64,000 bases of DNA from Microcyclospora pomicola (lineage: Eukaryota; Ascomycota; Dothideomycetes; Capnodiales): assembly GCA_002786065.1 (NCBI GenBank), contig NHNY01000002.1, positions 868,001 to 932,000 on the forward strand. The letters run 5' to 3'. This document shows positions 45,882 to 54,896 of the stretch, piece after piece. Numbering within the stretch: the first letter of the stretch is position 1; each line of letters opens with the position of its first letter. The notes under the pieces are model-generated. The model was not told the origin of the DNA. It ran no database searches and saw only the letters and a list, made by a program, of their open reading frames with translations. The position numbers and the translations under genes were made by a program.

Positions 45882-47252
45882 ATGGCTACAGACAAAAGCA
45901 TTCCCTCATCCATCCTGATCGTAGGGTCTGGAGTGTATGGCCTCAGCACGGCCTACGCTCTATCCCAGCGACCAGGGTTCGAGCATTGTAGGATCACTCT
46001 CCTAGAGCGGATGGACTTTCCAGCCCCGGATGCGTCCTCGATCGATTCGTCTCGGATCGTTCGCGCCGATTATGCTGATGGCGCCTACACCAGTCTCATG
46101 GCTGAAGGTATGAAGCATTGGAGGAGTGACTTCGGCGCTGAAGGTCGCTACACTGAGTCTGGACTTTGTATTCTCATGGATCCATCAGAAGCCGACCCCG
46201 AAGGCGTGTACGGTGCCGCGCACACATATATGAGGAAAAGTATGGAGAACGTCAAGAACCGGCTCAACCTCACTGTTGGCAAAAGGGAGGATGGCGGTCA
46301 GATGGAGCTCTTGGAAAGTAAGGAAGATGTTCAGCGAGTCATTGGTGCGAACATGGGTGGAACCTTTGGTGCGCACGGCTATGTCAACTGGACTTCTGGC
46401 TGGGCAGATGCAGAAGCTGGCATGCGACATATGCGCGCAAGACTGGACAAATCAAAGTCCATCGAGTTCCGGACCGCAGAAGTGAAGAAGTTGCATTACG
46501 GTTGCGATCGTGTCGAGAGTGTGGAGCTAGCATCTGGCGAGCAAGTGACAGCAGATCTCATCGTTCTGGCAACAGGGGCATGGACACCTCGATTCGTGGA
46601 TCTTCGTGGTGTTGCCAGCGCGACTGGTCAGATTCTTGCATATATGGACTTGACTGAAGAGGAACAAGACCGTCTTGGTCGTAATCCAATCCTCATCTGC
46701 GAGAACAATGGCATGTTCATCATTACGCCACGCGACCGTATCCTCAAAGTTGCACGACATGGCTACGGGTATGCGAATATGGTGACCATCCCACACCCCG
46801 AGCGTCCTGAAAGTGAGGAAAGCATTACAGTATCCTTGCCGCGGACCAAAACCGATGATCCTGACCTCCAAATCCCCAAAGAAGGTCAAGATGCGTGCCG
46901 AGAATTCCTTGCCAAGACGATACCTTCACTTGCTGAACGTCCTTGGGTGAACACGAGAATCTGCTGGTACACGGACACTCCAAAGGGTGACTGGCTCATC
47001 GACTATCATCCACAATACAAAAACCTATTCATTGCCACAGGTGGCAGCGGGCATGGATACAAATTTCTTCCAGTGATAGGGGAGAGGATTCTGGACGTGG
47101 TCATGAAGACAGATCGGGACGAACTGGGCCAAGAATTACGGCAGAAGTGGAGATGGCCGGCAAAGAAGTTTGCGCATGACCATGTTTGGACCGATGATTG
47201 GAGAGGAGGGAGGAAAGGAATGATCCTGGATGAGGAGCTGGCTAGAATATAG
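45882..47252 (+). CDS. FAD-dependent amine oxidase of the sarcosine/fructosyl-amino-acid oxidase family
   Basis: A single exon of about 456 residues from the ATG at 45882 (MATDKSIPSS). The FAD-binding Rossmann motif is ILIVGSGVYGLSTAYALSQR, followed by SSIDSSRIVRADYADGAY, typical of the sarcosine oxidase group. The Cys in NTRICWYTDTPKGDWLIDYH sits where these enzymes bind FAD covalently, and ATGGSGHGYKFLPVIGE is the second FAD motif. The substrate could be an N-methyl amino acid, pipecolate, saccharopine or a glycated amine; the motifs do not decide. There is no peroxisomal SKL-type ending (it ends DEELARI), unlike many family members. Confidence 0.9.
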   Translation: MATDKSIPSSILIVGSGVYGLSTAYALSQRPGFEHCRITLLERMDFPAPDASSIDSSRIVRADYADGAYTSLMAEGMKHWRSDFGAEGRYTESGLCILMDPSEADPEGVYGAAHTYMRKSMENVKNRLNLTVGKREDGGQMELLESKEDVQRVIGANMGGTFGAHGYVNWTSGWADAEAGMRHMRARLDKSKSIEFRTAEVKKLHYGCDRVESVELASGEQVTADLIVLATGAWTPRFVDLRGVASATGQILAYMDLTEEEQDRLGRNPILICENNGMFIITPRDRILKVARHGYGYANMVTIPHPERPESEESITVSLPRTKTDDPDLQIPKEGQDACREFLAKTIPSLAERPWVNTRICWYTDTPKGDWLIDYHPQYKNLFIATGGSGHGYKFLPVIGERILDVVMKTDRDELGQELRQKWRWPAKKFAHDHVWTDDWRGGRKGMILDEELARI

Positions 47253-48568
47253 GCTCCTAACCAGGTTCCGTTATCATGAAGAATTCAACATGCTCCTCAC
47301 CTGAAGTCTCGTGCTGCTCACTTCTGATGCCAAGTGCCGCACGAGCTTCCTACCTTATGCATTACTCTGTGCCCAATCGATTTACCACCAGACTTCATGT
47401 ATACCGAATGTTATGATAATAATCCATGTGCTTAAAATTCTTGCCCAATGCTAAGTTTATCATCCCTGTTATACTGAAGTATACATCCCTAGAGCTGACA
47501 CTGATCAAAATCCAAGATGTGGCTGGTTGTGGCGAAGCTTCACCTCACCGTTTGTCTTGTTGATACAGCCTCTACCACGACACCACTCGCATACTGGTGG
47601 GGTCGCATATCTATCTACATCCCTGCTTCTCACCCACCAGCTCTCTGAACCTTTCACAAGGTCTGCTGATCGATCACCATGTCGACCATCGTAGCACGCC
47701 TCGTGCTTCCAGGCTATGGCCGATTTCACACAACGAAGACTGGCCTGCATTGAGGTTTCCGAAGGCCTCTGACGAGCAGGAATCGCTAATACATACTAGC
47801 ATTAATTCCGGATGAGTAGCTGGCTGGGGACAAAAGCGCAACTGGATTCAAGCTTGGATCACGCTTCGAACAGATCAAAAGGTCAAGTGAGCAAGCACTT
47901 CGCCATTCCCTCCCACGGAACTTGCAGCCTTCACCACGTTTCCTCAGCCAAAGTGGACCGAAACGAGAGCCAGGATCTGTCTGCGGTCCCACGGCTGCAA
48001 ATCATGCGACAGCCGACATCAGATGGTGTGTAGGGCTGTGACCAGCCCCGAAACAGCTCTTTACTTATGCTTGGCGTTATGGGCTACTTGTACCGTACGC
48101 CTTCTATGGTCGAGGATGTTTTCTGCTCGCTTAAATCTCTGGGCATCGTATCAACCTATGAAGTTGGCAAGCGAAGTCGTCCATCAGTACTAGAACGAAT
48201 GAGACCTTTGTGCTTGCCACCAAGCGCTATCTGACCAGAAGCGGAGCGTACATTGTCTGTAGTCGGTCTGCCGCTAGATCACGATAGGATGCATCGAGCT
48301 CATGCACAAGCGTAGTACTTAGACATGGTACTCGAGCTTCCGGTACGGGACAACCACCAGCATGATCCGACCAGAGGCTCAGCTCCTATGCTGATGGTTG
48401 TCACAGCCCCTCGTTAGGATGCAACTCTTCCTCGACGGCATCAGATATGTCCAGGGTATTGGATACTGTTAAATATCGCCATCCGCCCTCAATCTGAACA
48501 CTCAGCTTCTCTACCATCAATTCCTGCATTTCCGACCCATATCAGTGACTACAATCCTGGCGGAGACA
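47253..48568. other. Intergenic region
   Basis: About 1.3 kb with short overlapping frames only. The last ~80 bases are pyrimidine-rich and probably the leader of the next gene. Nothing else supported. Confidence 0.45.
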
Positions 48569-49889
48569 ATGGCCACATCCCTCCTGACTCTGGTCTGCTT
48601 TACCGGCCTTACCCTGGCTAACCCTTTGACGCCCAAGCCGTCCTCATCAACCTGCACGACGACCATATGCGCGGATTACATCAATAGTTGGTATGAGTTT
48701 TCGATGCCTACACAACGATTGAGCTAGAGGTCTGCATACTGAACGATACCGGAGTATAGCTCGATGTGGTACGGTGGGTGTTACGCCGCATGTCCTGATT
48801 CTCCGAAGCCAACGTTCTCGCCGCCGCCATGCCCAACGACCAGTTCGGCAACTCTGAAGCCTCTTTCGACCTCGACATCGAAGCACTCGAAGACCAAGAA
48901 GACTAAGAAACCCAAAAAGCCGAAGTCGACCGGGAAGTCCACGACAACAGTGGGACCTATCACGACCTCTAAACCTTCGACGACTTGTACACGCAGCATA
49001 TGTGCCGACTTCATGAACAGCTGGTATGTCCTTCGACCTTCTCCCAGTTGCTACAGCCTACTAATTTGAGCGTAGCGGCCAGACCTATGGCGGATGTTTC
49101 GCTGCATGCAGTGGCTATACAACACCCTCTTTCTCGGCACCCCCGTGTCTCACGGCGACTACAATCAGGATGTCGTCCAATCCGCCAGTCACTATCTCAC
49201 CAACACTGACCTCTTCGTCGGTATGCACGTCGACATTGTGTGCAGACTATGTCAATACGTGTGGAGGAGGCTTCTTCACTTGCTACCCGGCATGTCCTGG
49301 GTATACAGTCCCGAGTTTTTCGTTACCGACATGTCCCCCAGCGACTACGCTCAGGACATCTGAGTCGCCAATCATCATCTCACCAATCGATACTTCGCCT
49401 ACCTCGATGACCATCTCGCCCATACTAAGTACGTCGTCGGTGTGCACACGAACGCTGTGTGCAGACTATATCAACAGCTGGTACGTCCCTGCGTTTCTGC
49501 TCCAGTGCTTCGCGATTCTAACGTGGTTTCCTTGGAATAGCGGTATCGGCTACGGCGGTTGCTTCCCTGCATGCGACGGATACACGTTTCCATCGTTCAC
49601 GGCGCCACCATGCCCTTCGACAACGACGACGTCCAGGCTGTCCAGCTCGCCCATAATGATCACTCCTATCACGACCACGCCCATCACGACCACGCCAATC
49701 GTGATCATGCCAATCCCGACTGCATCCACCTCCTGTACGCAAACGATATGTGCAGACTATGTGAACAGTTGTGGTGTCTGGTACGGCGGGTGCTACGCAG
49801 CATGCAGCGGCGCAACTACGCCTTCTTTCACGGCGCCTCCATGCCCTTCGACATCCTCGATGGTTCTAGTCCCCACCACGGTGGGATAG
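48569..49889 (+). CDS. Secreted protein built of five six-cysteine modules
   Basis: Four exons (48569-48690, 48760-49023, 49076-49480, 49541-49889) encode about 379 residues. A signal peptide (MATSLLTLVCFTGLTLANP) is followed by five copies of a 37-residue module with fixed spacing C-x4-C-x6-C-x6-C-x3-C-x12-C. Conserved residues within it are CAD[YF][IVM]N[ST]C, a YGGC-like third segment and P[ST]F[ST]xP[PT]C at the end. Modules are joined by Ser/Thr/Pro-rich linkers; the first linker is also Lys-rich (KTKKTKKPKKPKS). All three introns (69, 52 and 60 nt) split the codon of the third cysteine as TG|C, in modules 1, 2 and 4; modules 3 and 5 have no intron. I do not recognise the module. A disulfide-stabilised extracellular or wall-binding role is inferred. 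There is no GPI-like tail. Confidence 0.85.
48653..49844 (+). repeat. Five copies of a 111-nt coding module
   Basis: Module limits are 48653-48832 (intron inside), 48986-49148 (intron inside), 49224-49334, 49443-49613 (intron inside) and 49734-49844. Without introns each is exactly 111 nt (37 codons). All six cysteines are present in every copy. Confidence 0.88.
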
Positions 49890-50821
49890 GTAGAATGTTT
49901 CGAAGTCAGCTTGGAAATGGTCGACAATGTCCAGAGTGAAGCTGCGTAGAATCGCAGATAGTAATGATACTCATGATTGCAATGTGTAGTCAGAAATACT
50001 ATTCGGAAGCCTTTCCATTTCGCATCTTTCAATACTGATATGAATCCATTTATGCAGCCGACGTCTATGGCACGGGGCCGGCTAAGCACGTTAGGCGGCT
50101 AGCCAGGGCGGCACGCCGGCGTCGCTAGGGACAAAGTCTGATAAATCTGTGCTCGTTCTCTCTGAGCTCTCGTGCTCATACATACACTCATATCTCATTC
50201 CTGTATACTCATCTTCCGAGCAGAGTGATGATTCTGATCATGCCGTTGTTGTGTGCTGGCCTTTTCCAATTCCTGCATGCCATGCCCAAGCTGTGAAGCA
50301 CCGGCTGATCTAAACTTTTCGACTTCATCTTATCCGGCATCATGATGTCGATCGTTTCTCATGCCGATCTTTTGGCCACTATCTAAGGCACATGCCAATG
50401 CGCCGTCAGTGTTACTAGACGGATATTTCGAAGCGGACGAGGTATTCTTTCGTAGTCAGGACGCCACGAATCATCCTGCGGCAGTACGATTGGTACGTAG
50501 CAGAGCATTGCCGCCATGCACTGGCGGTACCATTTCGCATCAAGACACGATTCATGCAAAGCTAGCATGCGCTACTCTCCAGGACGTCACCGACTAGGCT
50601 GCACGAATGCAGCATTGTGACGATCTCTCCAGTCCGTGTGTGCCGGCTCGGCGACTGCACATGCATGTATATCTTGACGATCGCACCTGTTCCTGATCAC
50701 GAATCATCGGATCCTCTGAATTCTACCACGCAGCCTGCAACTTGAACATCGTCGACATAACGACTTGCAAATCGAAACGACTCTAATTTCACCAAAGTTC
50801 AGTAGACCAACAACCGCGAGA
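49890..50821. other. Intergenic region
   Basis: About 930 bases without a recognisable gene, repeat or RNA. Confidence 0.45.
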
Positions 50822-51203
50822 ATGCGCACTGCCGTTCTCGTCTCCACGCTCGCATTCTTTTGCACCACACTCTCGGCCCCGGTGGCCAGCCCTGTCGACT
50901 CCGCCCTCGCGCCTAGAGATTCGTCGTCCTCGTCGTCCTCGACTAGCGGCAGTGGGCTCCTCGGATTGACCGGCGGGTCTGCCGCTTCGTCCAGCTCTGG
51001 CAACAGCTCCAGCTCAAGCACGAGCGAGTGCAGTAAGTCATCTTCGCGCAAGGATCAAATGTTTGCAATAGCGGCTGACGCGCGATGTGGTAGACTTGAC
51101 TGAGTGTTCATCGGGTAGTGCGGCGAGCAGTGACGGGAACAGCTCGAGCTCGTCGAGCTCAAGCGGTATCGTCAACCTGGCCAAGTTTTTGAGGTTGTTG
51201 TGA
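50822..51203 (+). CDS. Small secreted Ser-rich protein
   Basis: Two exons (50822-51032, 51094-51203) with a 61-nt intron (CTGAC branch site) give 106 residues. The start MRTAVLVSTLAFFCTTLSAP is a signal peptide. The mature chain is dominated by Ser with Gly and Asn, contains one short Cys segment (ECNLTEC) created across the splice junction, and ends with a small hydrophobic and basic tail IVNLAKFLRLL. Such proteins are usually heavily O-glycosylated wall or surface proteins. No family is recognised. Confidence 0.65.
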
Positions 51204-51679
51204 GGGAGTTTAGCAGACGGTCGGACGGCAAAGGGGGCATCGGTGGTCTCTAAGCACTCACGAAATGCTTACATGAAGAATTGAATATGTCGACGGACGC
51301 TCTAGATAATGACTAAACACGATGAAATGGACGAATATAGACCTTGCTTATTGCTCATTATCCACTAGGTTGTAGAATCTGGCGGCTGTATGAATGAGGT
51401 GGTCATGATACAACGGTAACCGTTCGTGATGGCCATGTATTGCGACACTTTAAGTGCACTTTCTCGCCGCATGGTCGCTTACTGTCAAGTTTTCAATCGC
51501 TGCATGACAGGAGTCCGGTGAGTAGACACCGAAGAGTTCCTGAGTTTATTGATCTCACACATCCTCCAATGCTTTTCACATGAAAGCCAGACGTGAGCTG
51601 GTCCGTGCAGAACAACGTCGTCACACCTCAGCCATCCCAGTTTCTTTGCGCACGAGACGGTTCACCATGCACCGTCAAC
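51204..51679. other. Intergenic region
   Basis: About 475 bases; probable promoter of the seipin gene. Nothing else seen. Confidence 0.45.
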
Positions 51680-53002
51680 ATGTCTCTCAGTCATAGACTA
51701 AAGGATGAAGAAGAAGAGCCCCAGCTGGGCGGACTGGTTGGCCTGGCAAAGGTATGTGCAACGATCAAGCATAGCTGTCACCAGATCACTCACAAATGGT
51801 CGCAGGACACTGCCCTCAAGCCCTACCGCGTCGCTGTTTCGAAGCCCGCTCGTCGCGCATACCTGACCACTTTCCTGGCCGTCTCGTCCGGTCTGCTACT
51901 GTTCGGTCTCGCCGTGACGGCCTACGTGCTCTTCTACTGGTCGTACATCCCTCGCATCGGCTTTGAAAGAGTAGTGCACCTGCAGTTTCAGGATGTGTAC
52001 AGTTCGACCGACGGCTCGCCGCATGGGATCGTCACCTTGAGCCCGGACATCGTCGGCGGGCAGCGCTATGATGTCGTGGTCGAGCTGGTCGTCCCACGCA
52101 CGCCCAGCAACCTGAATGCTGGCAATTTCATGCTGGAAGCGACCATGCTCGCACCGCTGGAAGCCGCAGGCTCCACCATCATGGATACCGGTCAAGCTGG
52201 AATCGCACCTGGCTCCCAGCCGTCGAAAGTGCTCGCGACTTCTCGCCGTCCGGCCATCCTGCCATACCGCTCGTTCTTGGTTGAGCTCATCCATCAACTC
52301 ACCCGGCTTCACTGGTATGTACTCGGGCTGCGGCAGGAGAAGGAGAAGCTGCGCACCACCTTATTCGAAGGCGTTGAGTTTGCGCGGGGTTGGCGTAACG
52401 TCCCCGCGACGATGCGCGTTGAGCTGCACAGTCGAGAGCGCTTGCAGATCTACTCTGCCAAAGCCGAATTCCGCGCCCGGTTCCGTGGACTGCGATGGCT
52501 CATGTACAACCACCGCGTGCTGAGCGCGGTTGTCTGCATCAGCGCATTCTGGACGACAGAGCTGCTCTTCGCCGGGTTAGTGTGGGCAGTGCTGTCGGCC
52601 TTCATCTCCTCCGACAATAACAAGACAATCAAATCGGACAAGCTAAAGGACGAGGCGAGCTCATCCGTCAAAGATGAATTCGGCGAGGAAGAAGAGCAGA
52701 AACCCATGCTTTCCGACACCGAACGCACATTCCCGACGTTGAGCACGCAAGCCCCGCTGCGGTACGAACACAAATCCCCGCCGCCGACGCAGATCAAGCA
52801 GGAAGATGAGGACGGCGATGACGATCTCGTACGCGTGCCGGAGTCGGTGCGCAAGGCCGTCGAAGCGGACGATGAAGACGAAGAGGCCGACTTCTTCCTC
52901 GACTCCGGCATCGGCACGAGTATGGAGAGCAGCGGCCCCGGGAGGCGGGAGAGCATGCGGCGCCGAAAGGGGAGGATACCTGTGTCCGCAGAGGAGAAAT
53001 GA
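51680..53002 (+). CDS. Seipin (lipid-droplet assembly protein)
   Basis: Most likely two exons (51680-51751, 51806-53002) giving about 422 residues. The 54-nt insert (GTATGT ... CGCAG) is in frame and stop-free, so the unspliced frame also reads through; removing it yields GLAKDTALKPYRVAVSKPAR directly before the first membrane span (LTTFLAVSSGLLLFGLAVTA), as in other fungal seipins. The lumenal domain follows (VVHLQFQDVYSSTDGSPHGI, YDVVVELVVPRTPSNLNAGN, GLRWLMYNHRVLS) and the second span is VVCISAFWTTELLFAGLVWA. The C-terminal ~130 residues are cytosolic, acidic and disordered. Seipin forms ER rings at lipid-droplet birth sites and controls droplet size. Confidence 0.9.
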   Translation: MSLSHRLKDEEEEPQLGGLVGLAKVCATIKHSCHQITHKWSQDTALKPYRVAVSKPARRAYLTTFLAVSSGLLLFGLAVTAYVLFYWSYIPRIGFERVVHLQFQDVYSSTDGSPHGIVTLSPDIVGGQRYDVVVELVVPRTPSNLNAGNFMLEATMLAPLEAAGSTIMDTGQAGIAPGSQPSKVLATSRRPAILPYRSFLVELIHQLTRLHWYVLGLRQEKEKLRTTLFEGVEFARGWRNVPATMRVELHSRERLQIYSAKAEFRARFRGLRWLMYNHRVLSAVVCISAFWTTELLFAGLVWAVLSAFISSDNNKTIKSDKLKDEASSSVKDEFGEEEEQKPMLSDTERTFPTLSTQAPLRYEHKSPPPTQIKQEDEDGDDDLVRVPESVRKAVEADDEDEEADFFLDSGIGTSMESSGPGRRESMRRRKGRIPVSAEEK

Positions 53003-53587
53003 GGTGTTGAGTGTGTGTAAGATAGATGGGCTTGGTGCGGAAAGTCGAGTCACCTACGAATCAATGAATGAACGACAGCGATGCTATTTTGCCTTAGTTG
53101 TCGAAGCCCGTGTCTCTAAAACCTGACGTCTGGTGACATTCGCCTTGGTCGGCCCATCAAGTTCCTGCCTCTCCTCGATTCCGAACCTCCTTGTCACCCC
53201 ATCGTCTACCTTGTCTATATGCGAGTCTTCCAATACCTTCTCCCTGCGATCACTTGAAAGATGCACCCCAAATATCGAGGATCCAAAAGAAGAATGAGGA
53301 TGTAACCTCAACGAAAAAGTCAAAGACCCTGTCATACATTGACCTCACACACGACGCGTAAGACAGCGGCGGACGAAGAAGGAAACGGAATGCATATCAT
53401 CAATGGTCGATCTAGACACCACCCGGGCCACGGACGAGCTTCGGTGACGGATCTTCGGGCTGGCCAAGTAATTCAAGGAGGAAGGGGAGGGAATAAGGTG
53501 GGAGATGGCGGGAAGATCATGGACACCTCATTGCACAATTCTGTGAAGGTGAGTACATACTGGAGAGTAACAAGAGACACGAGGGTT

Positions 53588-53679
53588 TTGGCCACACGAG
53601 CGTGTTGCCCGCGCCACACGGGGATGTTGGCCACAGAACACAGGGATGTTGGCCACACCACCCGGGCGTGTTGGCCAGC
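53588..53679 (+). repeat. 22-nt GC-rich tandem array, left
   Basis: Units begin TTGGCCACA or a close variant: a 17-nt partial unit at 53588, full 22-nt units at 53605, 53627 and 53649, and a partial unit at 53671. Each full unit ends GGGATG or GGCGTG. The length is not a multiple of three, which argues against a coding role. Confidence 0.8.
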
Positions 53680-53754
53680 TTAATAGAACAGTTCCACCCC
53701 ACAACTGTGCTTTTCCCTTACGTACATCAAAAAGTAAAACGTCCACATAGACCG

Positions 53755-54140
53755 AGAAGGTAGGTACCGTACACACAGTCACCCTCCTACCTTACTTTAT
53801 CCGTGGATCGATACACTACTCACCTACTAATAAAACGGATTGTACGTATCTATCTTACCTTATGTTCTAGAAGTCTGTAAATCCAGCATCTAAAGCATTT
53901 TTGAATCTGAAATCTACCTAAGGTAGAGAGCACTTCTAAAGTACCTTTACTTGCCTTAACTTACCTACCTAGCTTACCTTATAGTAGACAAGACAAGATA
54001 TAAGACTTCGTATCCTACCTTACCTTAGGTCATTAGATATCGCTCTGAACTCGTAGAACATCGTCGTTCTATTTACTACCTATTATCTCTATCTACCTAC
54101 AAAACCAATTTGAAGTGAATCGTACCTTGAGATAGATGCT
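53755..54140. repeat. AT-rich block of TACCT/AGGTA words
   Basis: At least a dozen copies of TACCT or its complement AGGTA, often as TACCTTA, are scattered without fixed period. The block is much more AT-rich than its flanks. It is not the TTAGGG telomere repeat. Confidence 0.65.
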
Positions 54141-54210
54141 ATTGTAGCGATGAAGCTCCTAGGTTGGTTCGTTTATTCTAAGCACAGTTTTGGTGTGATA
54201 GCAGACTGGC

Positions 54211-54266
54211 TGGTCAACATGCCCCGTGTGGACAACAGCGTCGTGTGGCCAACCTCCGTGTTTCGC
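54211..54266 (-). repeat. GC-rich degenerate array, right, inverted
   Basis: On the plus strand three diverged units begin TGGTCAACATGCCCCGTG, TGGACAACAGCGTCGTG and TGGCCAACCTCCGTG. These resemble the reverse complement of the left array (TGGCCAACACGCCC, TGGCCAACATCCCC), so the two arrays face each other. Confidence 0.55.
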
Positions 54267-54896
54267 GTCACCGACAGGACGCGATATGTCTCCCGTCGTC
54301 GCTTGAACACGGAACATTGTACCGTACCGGAAAGCCGCTTACCAACACCCGAACTGGTCTCTCTCCTCTTTCATCGTATGCACTGCCCTGCGCCGTACTG
54401 TGCTATCTTCTCCTCGCCTGTCTACCATTCGCCAACCACTAAGGAAAAAACCCCCATCTCAACTCACTCCACCACTCAGTCAATCTACACATGGGTATGG
54501 ATGTCCGACGAAGAAAGGATGATACCTCAATACAAGGTAAGGTAAGGCAACTGACAAGGCATGTAAGTTGCCTGACTACCTACATGACCCCTTTTTCCCA
54601 AGAGGTACTTCCTCCACATCATCATCATCGTCACACATCATGAACCCGCTCAATCAGCCCCCGCGTGCTGAACAAAAATTCAAACATTGTCCAGGACTGT
54701 AGTGAGTCGTATCTCAGTGCTTGCCACCCCCTCGTCGTCCCAAAAGTTCGTATGCATGGAATGTGCTAAGACATATTTTTGCCCAAGTCAAAAAGGCCAC
54801 CTCGCGTCGCGTCGCTACACCAGACGTTTGCCGTCTCCATTCTCACTGATCCGCCGGAATGCTCTTCAGGACGAAAAATGGGCGCACGAGCGATGA

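Larger units (their letters stand above)
53003..54896. other. Repeat-rich non-coding island between seipin and SCH9
   Basis: About 1.9 kb between convergent genes. It contains two GC-rich tandem arrays in opposite orientation (53588-53679 and 54211-54266) on either side of an AT-rich block full of TACCT/AGGTA words (about 53755-54140). ORFs across it, including a 131-codon frame at 54150-54545, read repeats and are not believed to be genes. Confidence 0.55.

Noticed and set aside
54150-54545. 131-codon frame after the AT-rich block
   Set aside because: It runs through the right tandem array and low-complexity DNA; no family or codon-use support.
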